DNA of 64,000 nucleotides from Tamarix chinensis (Eukaryota; Streptophyta; Magnoliopsida; Caryophyllales; Tamaricaceae), in contig CM060175.1 of the NCBI GenBank assembly GCA_030549775.1, positions 9,756,455 to 9,820,454 on the forward strand. Reading direction: 5' to 3'. This document shows positions 46,871 to 60,439 of this stretch, piece after piece; position 1 is the stretch's first letter, and each line of letters opens with the position of its first letter. The position numbers and the translations under genes were made by a program. The notes under the pieces were generated by a model. That model was not told the DNA's origin and did not search any database. It saw only the letters and a program-made list of their open reading frames with translations.

Positions 46871-48560
46871 TTTTCCCTATAAGATCTCGGATGATTGCAA
46901 TAGAATATATTTTGGGTTAAAAGAATCTCAAAGAATCTCAGTAAAATCTAAAGGGAATAATCTATTATTGATTTCTATTATTACCATATATTTGTGAGAA
47001 ATAATATTTTAATTGGGTATAACTATTTTACATAGAAAATATGATTCGTTACCTATTTACTTTGGTATGATTGTAGGTTATTTAGTTATATATCTCCTAT
47101 TTAACTAAATATTATATCCCACACTAATAATGAGTCTAAGAGAGTTTAATAGGATTTACAAAGTTTATCAAGTGACTAAGAACTCAAAAAATGTGTTAAT
47201 GATGTTTTTATTTTTATAGAAAATAGATTCTTACTTTTATATTGTGACTTTGTAGTTTCTTTGAGTTTCATGCTACTCAATTATTTAGTTCAGTGGTATT
47301 AATATTATTATCAATCAAAAAGTTAAGATTTTTAGGAAAGATTGAGAGGTTAAATTTATGTGCACCATTAAATTAAGGCAGTATTGAGTTTAAGCTTCTA
47401 AGTTAAAAGTGTGTGAAACCTATTTCATATTATTATTAGTAAAATAATGATGAATAATATTAGGACCATGGATGTATGTTATTCAAGAAAAAATTATCTC
47501 ATGAATAGTATTATTAATGAACAAAAATGAGGCAAGTCAGTTTGACTCATTTGCTTAGTTAAATAAGCCAAACATCACTCTCAATTTTAGGCTTGTTTAA
47601 GCTGGAAGAGTTTAGGTTAACTAATTTATGAAATAGGTTTGTGAACTTGGTTTGCCTCGGCTTATTCATTTAATTAGAAAAGCCAAGTCCGAGCCTTATT
47701 TTAAGTTAATTTATTAAATGAACGGAGTCTGAGGGAGTTTGGTTCAACTTAACATACTTATAGCTTTACTCATAAATAGGGAAACCACACAATATCATTT
47801 TTGTCATCTCACACTTCATTAGTCAAAGGAAATTGAACAATGAAATTAATGAAGCAGATTCTATATTAAGGATTTCTACAAACTAATGTTGATATAATTT
47901 GGTTTTAAGAATCTCAACACTTGAGAAGCTAAAAATCTTTGCCTTAAGAGTTTGGATAAATCATATACTGAAATAAATCATCTATATTTTTCTCTTCCAA
48001 AATTTATCCCCTTTTTGAAAAATCTTTTAGCTCATACAATGACATACCTATAGTCTAAACCCTTTGTATTTAGTTGGGATCTCCAACCCTTCATGATAGG
48101 TTTTCCACTAGCACTTGTAGGGACTTCTTAAATGATATGTATCATTAAAAAGTTTTCTAGAATACAAAATATCTATCTCTAGCAAAGCATATCACCTTGG
48201 TTCAATCATTCCTCTTAACTATTACATCTCACAATATGCAATAAACAAAAATAATAGTATCACTTGGATCTCATGAAATAATATTTATAACCTAAGAAAT
48301 TTTTATAGTTTAAGCTTGCAAGCTACACGTAACATGAATGATTCCTTATTATGTAAGTTGGGATGAGGTATCATCACGGGAGGTAACTTCGTTGCATACG
48401 TATTTACAAAGAGAATGATCCCTTTTCATCTCATACACATCTACAAGCAATATTTTTTATATCTTCCAAGAAGTTTGTATCATCTAAAAACGATCTAGAT
48501 GGGAAATTTTGATTTCATGCAAGTTAAACAAAAAAAATTGTTGAATTGACTTATCCTATG
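46871..48560. other. AT-rich DNA without a recognisable gene
   Basis: No frame above 60 codons and no domain. At 47,560-47,740 there are degenerate repeats of AAGCC(A/G)AGTC-type words (for example GGCTTATTC and GCCAAGTCCGAGCC). Such words are often seen in non-autonomous plant elements, but no termini can be defined. Confidence 0.4.
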
Positions 48561-48599
48561 GTGAGTAAGTAATGATAAGGTATTAGCTTAAATTTTTGC

Positions 48600-51500
48600 T
48601 TTAGTGGAATAAATTATACAAAATATTGGGCATTACACCAAATCCAACATGGAGGGATGTATGACCATCACCTAACCTATGTTGGATGTAAGGAAAAAAT
48701 AACTCAGACATAAAGATTAAGTGTGGTAATCACTTAATCCTAGGTTAAGGAAAAACCAACAACAAACCAAAAAGGAACAGAAGAGAAAGAAAGGTTTAAA
48801 TACAATGAAAAAAATATTTACAATGCTTGATTTCACAAAAAATGTGACATCAAGAATATAAAAACCACAAAGGAAACAAGATACACTAGGTAGCCTTAAA
48901 AATGTTGACCAACCCAAGTTGCCACGAAACTTGCAACACAATCATTTAATCAATGTAGTATTAATATGAATTCTTCATATTGAGTAAATTACAATGCCTC
49001 CTAAGAGGTAGCGTGCTCACATTGCACATAATAATACCATAATGAGATTCATACCTATAAACATAATAATTACATGGAATATCAACATTTAAGGTTAAAT
49101 ATGGTCTCACAACTCAACACATGATAAAAGTCAACCATGCCCTAACAAGGGTCCAATTCAAGAGGATTCCTAAGCAATCTATACTCTTATTAAGCCAACC
49201 ATAATTGGAATAATAAAAGGTAAAAATATGAGTATATAATCCAATTTAGAAATCAAATTGGATTCAAATCTTGAGTATAATATAATCCCATAATCTAAGG
49301 TATTGACACCAACAACAATCAACAAATCAAACAACTAAGTTCCAAGATAGATAATTAAAATAGCCATAAGAAATAAAGCCATGTATGCACAAAACCATAA
49401 CACTCGTGTCCTTAAGTGTGCATACTCTCTAAAAGGTTTGTGAATCCCTAAAGAGAAGAAATTACCCTTTTGACTTGAAGTTCCATCTATGAACTTGGGG
49501 GCTTATTCCTAGGCATGAGTTCATTCCTAAAACTCAAGGCTTTCTCTTTCAGTGATTAATGTCTTCTATAATGTTAAATTATTATTCAAGGATTTTGAGA
49601 TCCAGAACAACAATCTACTCAATGCACCCCCAAGGTTCACTATAACAAATTAAATATCAATTTAATCCAAACGACCACTAGGATTACAACAATCTAATGA
49701 CATCTAAGGTTAACTTAATCTAATGACATCTAATGACATCTAAGGTTAACTTAAATATCACAACAATCTAATGACATCTAAGGTTAACTTAAATATCAAT
49801 TTAATCCAAACATGCTAAGCCTAGGCATCACAACATATCTCAAAAAATTTACCTAATCAAATATGATCCTTTTTAAAAAATTTATTTCCAATTATCCAAA
49901 GGCCAATCATAGAGTTGACTACAACATACTAAGGTTAACTTAGACTAATTATTCCATACTAGGCACATTTTTAGCCATAAAAGACTAAATATTCCTCAAA
50001 GACCTAATCACTCCAAACTTAACCATTTGAATCTCAAACATAAGTATAATCCAACAATCTCATGAAAAGGCTAAAAGACACAGGAAAGTAAAACTTTAAT
50101 GTGAAACATAAACTCTAGAAATCCAATAAATGACAAAACAATGATTTGCCCCTATATATGGTTTAAACATATCAAGCACAAAACATCCTAAAGATGCATA
50201 TTTAATCATGCCATATATTACATGCTCACCATACATAATAAAATATGGTATATTTTTGGCAATCATGAAGAAAATAAATCATGGCACATGCGAAATGGCA
50301 CTTTTACTCCTAGAACATACACTTATTAAATCATGCAAAATTAACCATATACGTGCTTGACACCGAACATATTATATATCAAAATTTAAGTAAAATATCT
50401 AATGGATGTAATGGTATACATGGAATAACAATAAAATAAATTGGAAGAAAAAAATAACCTTGCTGAGCTTACCACAAAAAATATAAACAATACTAACATA
50501 GTTTTATCTATTATCACATGTACAAAACTGTACATTTAAATACAAACAGTTGTATACAAGAAAATTAAATATATGTACAACATCATACATAAATAAAAAA
50601 ATTAAAAAATTTCTCATATATATATATATATTCATATTTCATGCTATTTAACATAATACCATAAAATTCACAAATCCTTCAAAAGGTAAAACCTAGCATG
50701 ACACTAAGCTTAAAAATCCTAACATGCTCACACCAATATATTCAACCATATTAGGAGTTGATTGGATTTATCTAGATCTGATATTAAAAAAAAAGGAAAG
50801 GATCCCTAAAATTCAAGAACTCCAAGAGTAACCTTTAACAATATAAAATTGCACAAGAAACATATAAAAATAGCAACACATAAAATAATAAACAAAATGT
50901 AGAATTTCTAGAGGAAATAATATGACATGCCTTTTGAAAAAGGAAGGCACAAGAGAATGAAAAACAAAGATGGAAACGTCACAATTTAATCAAAAATATA
51001 ACTTCATTCATTTGTTTTAAACATAATTAAAAGCCATATAAAAGGAAATGTAGAAGTGGAAAGAAATAGAACAAAAAGGAAGAGGATGATAGATCTTAGT
51101 TTTTAAGCAAGAATAAAGCTCAATAACACTTAACAATAGTAAAAAAATTGAGAAGAGATGAGGGAGAACAAAAAAATAATGAAAAGACGGTTGTATGACT
51201 TGTAAAAATCAGCAACACGATCGTCAAAATAAGGGGGAGTGGCAAAAAATCTAATGCTATAAGAGAGGGGGATTAACTTCAACTACAATTGAATGATGAA
51301 GTACAAATAGGTTGAGTGAGTAATGGTGGTAGAGTGCAAATGGGTTGAATAAGATTATGAGAACCAAGCAATAAAGCTAAATAGAGGGGGTGATGGTCCA
51401 ACAGTCTGTAAAGGGCATGAGGAGGGTGTGTTAGTAAGTTAAGGCATGGGGAAGGTGATAAGTACATTTTATGCCCAATTATTGTAGTATTAATTCTCAT

Positions 51501-54158
51501 ACTTTGAATTAGTTTTCCTTTAAAAAATGTAATTTAACATCTCTTTAGCCATAGGTACTCATTTGGGATTAATCATGATAAAAATAAGCAAACGTGAGGT
51601 ATTTTCAAGAGTTTTACATGCAAAAAGGTTAACTAAAATTTTCACATGAAATAAAAAAAAATAGACTTAGGTATTTTGAGCATAACATTTTCACCTGAGC
51701 TCTGATTCAGTTTATTCAAGTTGCATTGCAAAGATATGATCACGAGATATAACTTTCATGCTTACCAAAATTTGTTAAAATCGCACTAAAATCAAGCATG
51801 AACATTGTCAAAATTATACTAAAAGTCAAATTAGTCAATTGATTAATGCTAAAAGTTACCTAGATATGGGTGGTAGACCACCCATAAAATAGAGGTTGTT
51901 TAGATCCACTGGAACAACCACATAGTTTTCAACCTCAACACAAGAAATTTCCAAATCTTCTCCAACTTCTATCTTGTATTCCCACTAACCTAATACATGA
52001 TCTTTTGGTGATTCTCTAAGTCAAATCCATCATTCATTCAACAACCTGCATATACATCTCTAAGTTAGATCCCAAAGAAAAAGAATTAGTTGACTGCCTC
52101 GATCTTGATATTCATAATTTGGGTTATTCATTCATATTCAACCTCCATCAACACTATTTACATTAATTCCCAAAATTTGTGCTTTCAATCATTCAATTCA
52201 TCCATAATTCATTCAATTCAATCATCATATACCCCTAATTCATGATTATCTTCCATTAATTTAACCCCCATAATAGGATTTGTAATTTTGGGCTCCATAT
52301 CCATCCAAATCCAACCATCTTGATAATTCTTCCAATTAATGGGTAAATTCTTCCCATTGAGCCATAAATCATCAACTCCATCTTCACAAACTCTTAAAGT
52401 ATTAATGATATGCTTTAATTTACACAAAAGACATTGAATTCAATCTAAAATTTAAGTGGAGGGTGAGGGTTGTTAGCATGAGGAAGAAGACAAACTTGTC
52501 AATTGACGATCAATCAGTGGCCATCCACCTTCCTTGTTTTGCTAGTTTTAACTTTGGTTTTTTTTTGTTTTATTTTCCTAATTTATTATATATCTAATGT
52601 AATTAATTTATATATGATTAGAGGTTAATTTTTAAGGAGGGATCAAAACACTAGACTATGGCTTGAGAAATTTATAATATTGCCTTTGTTTTCCTATTTT
52701 TCATAAGATTGTCCTTCAACTACTTTAATTATTATCATTTATATGTGTGATTATATCAATTATCATTTATATGGTGAATTACTTATTTTGGCTTCCTCAT
52801 AGTGACAGTATATAAGATTATATATTTGCTAGGTGGATAGATAAATATGCTATAATTCATGTGTATGAATTGCAACTGGATTAAATAATAAATCACCTAA
52901 TAATTTTGTGATTATAACCCGAGATTGGAAATTTTAGATACGTGTGGGTTAAACATAGGTAATACAACTAGACATGTATGAGGTGCTAGTTTAGGTATTA
53001 AGATTAACATCCTTCCACTTATTCTTAATGTATTAGATTTATTTAAATATAGCAGCTACTTGGTGCAACTATAATACTAGAATGCAATAAGATTTAAAAT
53101 TGGCACTTTGTTGTATTAAATTAATTTATGAAAGTAATATAAAGTGTGTAGACTTGCTTTTAGCTTGTAACTTGGTCGATATCTTTCTTAGACTAACATA
53201 TGACATAAGACTTATTTTTTTATCTTAATCTAATCTAGTGATGGGAATTAATTATCTAGCACATTTGTCATATTCACATTCAACCTTATTTGTTTTCTTA
53301 TTTGAATTTACTTTTCTTTCTTTTTTTCTATTTCAAACCCCCATAATTGTGATTTTTCTTATTAGTTGTTTTTGTGTGATTTAGAATTTTTTATTTTATT
53401 AGTTGTGTGCTAGCTAAACTTAGATAAGCCCTCTCAATCCCTAGCCTAGAACAATATCCTTTTTAATAGTACTACAATTAATAATAAGAAAGTTTAAATT
53501 ATGTACCAGCTACGATCACATTAAAAGGGAATAGAAAACTATTAGGTGCAAGGAAAGGTAAATGACACAAGCTAGCATATTAGGTTTAAGGTTAAAATCA
53601 AGAGAAGGATCAAACAAGTAAAAAAAAATATGAGACAAATAATAATCTAATAAAGGATAGTTAGGGAAAATGTTAGTGAATTAACGGTATTTCCCCCAAT
53701 TTTAGGTTATTTTTAACCCAAGAAAGATTAATAAATTAGGAAAATACCAAAAAAAATCTCAAAAATCACCGAATTTTATAGGATGATGTCAAAAGAAGTT
53801 AATAGCCCAAATATATAAAAATATTTGGTATATGCATCAAATGTAATTCAAAACAAAAAAAAATCACAAAACACACATAAGTAGCAATAGCCCGGTCGAC
53901 CATCGAGCTTAAGTAGTCAACTATCATACCATTGGGTAGAACACTGAATATAGAGCTCTGATAAGTCAAACATCAGTCCAAAAATTATATTTCTAAATAA
54001 TTTTAACTACAAAAATCTAATAAGTAATTACTTAATATGATTACATATAATAGTACATTTAAGACAAACTATCCTACAATAATTTATATAATTACTTACA
54101 CATAAAATACCATGTTTGTAATTCACATTTCAATTAGGGTTAATTAAGAATGTGACAT
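48600..54158 (-). mobile_element. Probable LTR on the minus strand, interrupted near 51,457-53,600
   Basis: The left end matches the 3' end of the solo LTR in reverse: minus strand CCTTACATCCAACATAGG (about 48,692) to GGTGTAATGCCC corresponds to CCTTACATCTAACATGAG..GGTAACATTTCCC at 36,874-36,940. A purine-rich block on the plus strand (51,040-51,460) fits the pyrimidine block of such LTRs. At 54,158 the minus strand begins TGTAATGTCACATTC, a plausible LTR start. Exact ends and integrity are uncertain. The frame at 51,279-51,500 is composition-driven. Confidence 0.4.
51457..53610 (+). mobile_element. Possible LTR of another family inserted into the preceding one
   Basis: TGATAAGTACATTTTATGCC at 51,457 is a typical start of a different plant gypsy LTR type. 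The following 2 kb contains sentence-like LTR features, such as ACATTTTCACCTGAGCTCTG (51,685-51,704), but no coding domain. The 3' end cannot be fixed, because no convincing terminal dinucleotide plus target duplication is visible between 53,450 and 53,610. The minus-strand frame at 52,218-52,427 has no recognised domain. Confidence 0.35.
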
Positions 54159-55929
54159 TACAAAGCCATTTACTTTTGGATGGTGTTCTAGATTAATGAC
54201 CCTACACTCAGAGATCACGATTTTCATAATGAGTAGCATGATAAGACGATCAATTTAACATTTTACATCTTCAAATAGATGCCAAAATTAGCCATTTTTC
54301 ATTGAAAAACTTCCAAACTTTTTTTTTGGTAAATTACTAGGGTTAAGTGGTGAAACCTTGAATAAAAAGTTTCATAAAGGGATGAAGATTCAACAAATCA
54401 AATCTCAAATCACATTAACTCAAACAAGGATTGAAGAAACAAATAGGATATTTGCAAACTCCTTTTGTCTAATTGTATCTTCTTCATCTTGATTAGTCTC
54501 CTAGTGTAATATAAGTATGCCTTGTGTTTATTTGTGATTGGAATTTGTGTTTAATTTTGATTGTGCTTGCTTGTGTTTGTGTGCCTATGATGATGAGAAC
54601 ACTGAGAAATGAGAGTTTTTCTTTCTAGGTGATGTGTGTCCCCTCTAGGGTGAGGTATTACACCCTTGAGTTGAAGTGGCCTCTTCTTCTATAGTTTCTC
54701 CTTTTGATTGGATACTATTTATTTTAGTCTTGCTTATGTTAGCTCAACTTTGGGTGTTGATTTTAGTATTGTTTGCTAATTCACATTCATTGTTTGGTTG
54801 TTTATTGATTTGAGAAAGCTATTATCTTTGGTTAAGTGATAATTCTTAAGAATTACTCTTGATTTTGATTTGTAATGTTGATTAATTTATGGGATTTAGC
54901 TATGATTTGCAAGATTGCGAGGTTTCATCCTTTTTAAGGTACTTATACTTGCTTGGTATTTCGTTTGAGAATTACCATGTTGTTTTTATTCTTTCCTTTT
55001 TTACTATTGATTATTCCTCTTAGTTTTATTTTCCTTTAACATTTTTCATGTTTCAATATTAAATCTTTCTAAGAGGAGAAATAAAATGTTAGGTTGGTAG
55101 TAAACTAAGAGCTCAAAATGCTACGTAGTTGGATTGAGTAATCAAATTGTAGCTTGTTTGAATTTGGGAATTCTATTTAGATACCCTTTGGTTTGTTTTT
55201 TCATCATCTTTATAGTCATTAGGATATAGTCACTTTTGTTCAACCTTTTGGGCCGTATTGTAACAAATGTGATAGTCAATCAATGGTTGAACACTATACT
55301 TGCAGTTTTTTCCTTGCTTAATAGTCTTAGCTTATTTTGAGATGATGTATTATGCTATCATTTACTAATAATGTAGTTGAGCATTAATTCTTTAGCTTGC
55401 TTGATGTATAGTTGCCCCAGTGCTTAGTACCCATGCTGTCTTAGGTCCATGATACCTTGTGCCTATAGTATCACATGCTCATTATGTCCCAGTGCCCATG
55501 GTGCCCCAATATCTATGTTAGCCTAGTGCCCATGTTGGCTTAATGCCCGATGGCAATGATTCGCCATTGCCTTTCTGCCTGGTTAACCTTGGCCTAGGGC
55601 ACTTTTGATGATGTGTTGCTTATCTACTTTCAGGAGTCCTATGTAGCTAGGTCACCCTTTTGTCATTGGCATTCATTATGAGGCAAAAATATATTCATCT
55701 TATTTTATTACAGTGACTTGTGATCGGAGGTGGAGAATGTATTCAAAGGTAAATTGGGAATTAAATTGAAGGATGGGAGTGTCTCTTCTTTCTATCTTTT
55801 TCTCTCTTCTCACTCGATCTTACCCCTTTATTCATCTCACTATCAATCTTAAATTTTGTCTATGGTTTGAAATGTTCTCCTAAGAATTTATTATTTTTCT
55901 ATTGATCTAAACTTTGAGCATAAATGACA
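54159..55929. other. Non-coding stretch with a short degenerate repeat
   Basis: No recognisable protein. At 55,415-55,570 the words AGTGCCCATG, GGTGCCCC and AATGCCC recur at roughly 20-30-base intervals (a degenerate tandem repeat). Elsewhere unremarkable A/T-rich sequence. Confidence 0.4.
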
Positions 55930-56568
55930 AAAATTTTCCTTCCTTTCTTGTCCTGGTTAGTGTACTTTGGGAATGGATCTGTTGAACCTTTATCCCTTAT
56001 TAAAGCTTGTACTCGACCTTTCATCATAAAGGTTCTATGGCTCACAGTATTCTGGCCTATATTACTCTAAGTTTCAAGCTTCCACCTTGTATAACGATCG
56101 CGAAAGGAGTTTGCAAATATCCCTTTCGATCATCCAAGTTAATATGACTTAGGCTTGGATCCTACCTGGGGTTTTGGTATAAAGCATTTGCTGCTTAGCA
56201 CTTTTTTGATATGTTCATATCACCCGGTGAAACCTCTCTCTCTCAAACATATGTATTGCAACATTAACTTTGATTGGGTGCTTACAAGGAACCTTAAACT
56301 CCACTAGAGCATCAGATCGTTCTTGTGTAGAATGGCCCTCGACAGATTTCCTAGCAATGACCTCTCAATTGATTGCCCACTGTGTAGTGCTCTCACCCTC
56401 GTGTTTGTTAAGCAGGCTATCCTATCATGCCCAACAACCATTTTATCGGGGGTTGATTTTCTTAACTGACTATGGAAAAACTTGGCTATAAATGTTGCCC
56501 AGCAAATATCCTTCCTGTCACAGAGATGTGTTTTATATTCCAGCAATCCACTTCAGGCAAGTTTGGAA

Positions 56569-56646
56569 AATATTCGACCCACCTATTTCTTATAACACCA
56601 ACGTCAAAATATTCGACCCATCAACTTCTTATAACACCAACGTCAA
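56569..56646 (+). repeat. 39-base tandem duplication (13 codons)
   Basis: Two adjacent units starting AATATTCGACCCA and ending ACACCAACGTCAA with a few differences, giving KYSTHLFLITPTS then KYSTHQLLITPTS in one frame. Confidence 0.95.
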
Positions 56647-57041
56647 AACTCATGGTTCGCTGAAATCTTCCGGACTTTCACCCTGTGCTAAAGTGAACAT
56701 CGATGGATGCTCCAAAGGCAGGCCAAGCAAGGCTGATGCGAGTATTTTGTGACGAAAGGGAGAATGGTCATATGGGTTTGCGGTGGGCATTGGCCTAATT
56801 GCCATTCCTAGGGCTTGATATTACGAATTAACAACATTAGAGGATACTTTTTGAAACGGATTCTAGTGTAGTTGTCCAATTTCAGGATACAAAACAATTT
56901 CACGGTGCTTTGATTCATGATTGCAGGGAAATCCTAGCATCGGAAGCCAGCTTTCAGATTAGCTACATTTATGAAGCTAACAAATGTGGATGGATTGTCA
57001 AATCTAGCGTTCTTACACCTTCTTGGGGTACCTTTTTTCAA

Positions 57042-57094
<53 letters not shown>
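57042..57094. repeat. (AAT)n tail/microsatellite
   Basis: About 17 AAT triplets directly after the RNase H-like remnant, probably the 3' tail of the LINE insertion. Confidence 0.95.
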
Positions 57095-57096
<2 letters not shown>

Positions 57097-57662
57097 CAGG
57101 CATATATAACTAAGCGAGATTACACAAGTTGACATATGTTAGCTATACTAGCACGCGAGGTTGCGTTAGATGTTTATGGTGCCTCATTTCCACATACAAT
57201 GGATCTATGAATGGGGCTGACTCTCCCTTAAAAGGGAAAAAATTGTAGCAAGGAATCTACATAGACCATAACTTTCAACTACGAAAACAATCATATATAC
57301 ACCATGACGAGCGGCTCCTTCTTCGGTTTCCAAAAGAAGCCACATCATGTTCGTGCAGACATGACACCACAGACTTCCTATCACAGATGACAGGATGGAT
57401 TCTTAAAGGCTAAACAGCAACACTACCAGTCTGCCACCACTTTTTAGCAACAAACGTCGATCCAGATGTTAAGGCATACGACTGGTTGGACAAAGAGCTT
57501 CTGAGTCGCTGACTCATCTCTGTCTTCAGCACCCGTTGGTTCAGCATCTTCGATGCAGACCTTCTGTATCTCATTCTGGATCATAATACATCAAAATTTA
57601 TGATCACACACAGAAAAGAGAAGACGAGCGGTAGCTTCAATGTTTGCCATTTGTAGAACTAA
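57095..57662 (-). other. Presumed 3' UTR and downstream flank of the kinase gene
   Basis: No domain. It lies between the stop codon at 57,663 and the LINE tail at 57,094. Less AT-rich than the surroundings and without long A/T runs, so it probably contains the 3' UTR. I see no clear AATAAA on the minus strand. Confidence 0.4.
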
Positions 57663-59027
57663 TCATATAGCTTCTCGTGCAATAGATGATCTGGATTCAT
57701 CTTGCATTTCTTCGACACTCTTTGCCATCACGTAATTAATAGATACGAGCTGAGACAAGTTCTATTGCAAGCAATAAAAGAAATTTTAGACAATACTTAA
57801 GTATGATAGTTGCGCTAGCAAGATTGATGTACATAGCCTGGGAAAGCACATCAGAGGTTATATAAATTAGGAGGAAAGATAGCAACTTCTTTCCTTTTTG
57901 GGTTCATTAAAAGGGCAGTTTTATCTATTCTCTCACCTTGAAGGAGAAATTGCTGAAGGAGTACTGGACGGAAAGGTTTGGACCACCAAAATCAGCCAAA
58001 CCGCCACATTCATCTGTCTGTTCACACGAAATTAATGTGAAACAGCTGAATGAACTATAGAACTCACATTTCCAAGTGCATTGAAAAGGTATACAATTCA
58101 GTATAAATCCCTGTGGAGAATGAGATGAATGCTATCCCACCTTTCCTAATTTACGAGTAATGGTGAACAGTTTGCAAAAGACGCATAGATAATAGCGCAT
58201 AAGGGAGAATTAAACCCAGGACCTTCAGGTACCCAGACTCTTTAGTCTTACTAGAACAACACCTCCTTGGGTTTTTCCCTACTAGACAGATGACAAATCC
58301 ATTCATCTAGGTGGGCATTTCAAGCACATTCCATCCCGAGATGCAGCTAATTTTAGAGAAGTACCTGAGTTTATGACCTGCAAGGCTCTCCTAAGGTAGG
58401 ATAAATATGTCAAGAGTTTCCAATTAGTCTTGCTAAGAATGATTACTGACCAACGTCTCAGTTTCAACTCAAGAAGCTATATCATGTTTAACACCAACAA
58501 AATTTAGAGTTCATGCGCATGATGTGCACAGGGATGAAAACATCAAGTTGATCTTACATCTTCATCTGGTATAATACCATATGACCCACTGGTGCATGAA
58601 TCACTTCCTGTTTCAGTCATTTCATCAAAGTCACTTGCTCCAAAAACATGTTCATCTTCAGGATTCCATATGTACCGGCTCATGAAGTAGCCTGTATCAT
58701 ACGCATTATCTGCTGAAGGTATGAACATAGCCTACAGAAAACAAAATATTTCCATTCAACATCTGAATTGAGAAGGCTTTTTAAGTATTGTTAAAGAAAA
58801 CTGAAATCAACCTTTTGCCTGGCAAGCGTGTCCCAGTTGATATCCTTGAAGAACGGATGGTCCTTTACCTGCAGGTAAAAGTCCCTAATACCTCGTTTCT
58901 TTGCACGTACAATCGTTTGATCTTCACTTTAAGAATAAGCGAATATAAGTTTTTAAAAGGTACAAGATATATTACCTCTCTGCTCCCTGTTGCTCCAAGT
59001 CTTTGAACTGGATTTTCTATCAGCAAT
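57663..59027 (-). CDS. C-terminal exons of an IRE/IREH-type AGC protein kinase (partial gene)
   Basis: Five exons, all in phase with GT-AG introns, in transcript order: 58,976-59,027; 58,812-58,868; 58,558-58,731; 57,937-58,017; 57,663-57,761 (stop TGA at 57,663). They encode LLIENPVQRLGATGSRE (end of the kinase domain), VKDHPFFKDINWDTLARQK, AMFIPSADNAYDTGYFMSRY then WNPEDEHVF and an acidic Ser-rich stretch, TDECGGLADF..SVQYSFSNFSFK, and NLSQLVSINY with a short tail. FKDINWDTLARQK and the FSNFSF hydrophobic motif are hallmarks of the plant INCOMPLETE ROOT HAIR ELONGATION family of Ser/Thr kinases, which act in tip growth and cell-cycle control. The upstream catalytic exons (DFG, APE) were not found up to 64,000. 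They may lie beyond a large intron, or the gene may be truncated. Confidence 0.85.
58090..58280 (-). mobile_element. tRNA-derived SINE-like element in a kinase intron
   Basis: On the minus strand GGTGTTGTTCTAGTAAGA (about 58,263-58,246) resembles a pol III A box, and GGGTTTAATTC (58,207-58,217) resembles a B box. They are about 30 bases apart, with GAGTCTGGGTACCTGAAGG between them. This is a tRNA-head arrangement. The tail to about 58,090 (GGTGGGATAGC..TGGAGA) could be the SINE body. It lies in the intron between exons 58,558-58,731 and 57,937-58,017. Confidence 0.4.
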
Positions 59028-60439
59028 CTGATTTGTAATATCAGGAACAATTAAAAACATACTCGTGGAATGATAGCACACCACTGTCACGGGCCAGGTC
59101 ATAAAATATTGCGTAAAAAGCAGAAAAAAATTTCACAGATGAACATATGATCACATCCACATCATTAACCCACATATGAAAAACCAACCTAGTAAACTGC
59201 CACCATTGGCAAATTTTCAAAGTATGATGAAGTTACATCACTAGGTGTTCAAAATACATATTAGTTTGCCAGCAAAGAAACACAAACTTGAACAATGAAA
59301 TCTAATTTATGATGTCCTAGGGTTGGCAGGTAAGAAAGAGGACCCGGAAGGGGCTAGAGAATTGACTAATTATGTTAGTTATCCAACTTGTTCTATTATG
59401 GATGCATTAAACCTTTCTTGGGTACAAGCTAGCAGTCTTTTAGGTTGTTATTGATAGTAAATATTAGCTAAATATTCTACACACCTTATAATAAATATTT
59501 AGTAGACTAAATATATCTACACAATCCAATAATCTTAGCTAAATATTCTACACACCTAGCTAAGATTCCCTAAATCTATTCTATCTATCCACCTTGCCCT
59601 TGCACCAATTTTCTTCTTCAAGAATCAATGCTGTAATTTCATCAAAAGCTAGAACTACTAAATTGCTGGTTCTGTTGATGAGTTTGATCATACGAATCAG
59701 GTTTACTTTGGAGTAAACTTTTACCACGTTTAACCATATCTGTATTATGCCCTACTGCTGAAAGTTAAGAAATGAAGTCTTAACGATGTTGATATGGTCA
59801 GTTACTATAGTTGTCTCCCATCAGCCAAAGGGTGTATACCCTTCTCTTTAAGAAAAATATAAAATCTACTTAGGAGCTATAATATCTGGCTTAATTATAC
59901 TCAGGTACCAGGTGATTCAAATAATCCTATTTATGTATGATGTGTTCTAATTTTTTGTTTCATTTTAGTACCACTTTAAATGTTCTTACCTTTATATGAC
60001 TAAAATGATAATAAAAAAAAATACATAGTTTTTTTTTCATATAAATTTTTAAAAAACTTCAATATTTAATTATTTTTTCATTTTATTTCAAATCTTTTGG
60101 ATTTTTTTCCCTAAATATTTTAATGTTTTTTTTTCTTTTTTAACAAATTATAGAAATTCAAAAAAAAAATTTAAACATTCCTTTTTTTTTCATCAACTTA
60201 AAAAATATCTAACATTAAAAAAATTATCATTTGTCATATAAAACAAAAAAACTTCTTTGAGATGGTATTAGAGTGAAACAGAATATTAAAACACAAAGTA
60301 CCTTAATGGGATTGCTTAAAACACATGGTACCCAAGTGAAATTAGGTTAAATGTTGCAGTACCTAAGTGGAATTTCTCTTCTTCTTTTTTTTTTTGGTTA
60401 CATAGTAGTTTTGCTGAGTATCATCATAAAAAAGTATTT
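59028..60439. other. Upstream intron or flank of the kinase gene, no exon recognised
   Basis: No kinase motif found on the minus strand. A 21-base word TAGCTAAATATTCTACACACC occurs twice (about 59,466 and 59,538). Long A and T homopolymers fill 60,010-60,260. Sequence around 59,400-59,620 could be a short LTR, but no ends can be set. Confidence 0.35.

Larger units (their letters stand above)
55930..57094 (+). pseudogene. LINE 3' end: zf-RVT and RNase H-like (RVT_3) remnants with (AAT)n tail
   Basis: Near 56,329 the frame MALDRFPSNDLSIDCPLCSA then VKQAILSCP shows the zinc-type C-P-L-C..C spacing of zf-RVT. After breaks, KVNIDGCSKGRPSKADAS (56,692-56,747) matches the 'KVNxDGCSKGNPGxxGA' start of the plant RNase H-like domain with its first catalytic Asp. 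FETDSSVVVQFQ and FQISYIYEANKCG (56,855-56,996) are its later parts. The frame is broken by frameshifts. The 39-base in-frame duplication at 56,569-56,646 is part of the decay. The element ends in an (AAT)n tail. Confidence 0.75.

Noticed and set aside
53950..53970. GCTCTGATAAGT, a possible primer-binding site
   Set aside because: It matches only the first nine bases, and the adjoining sequence does not give a convincing LTR terminus or gag.
59085..59160. Minus-strand reading IFYDLARDSGVLSFHEY upstream of the first kinase exon
   Set aside because: It does not match the expected IRE-family sequence before the first exon, and no splice arrangement connects it in frame.
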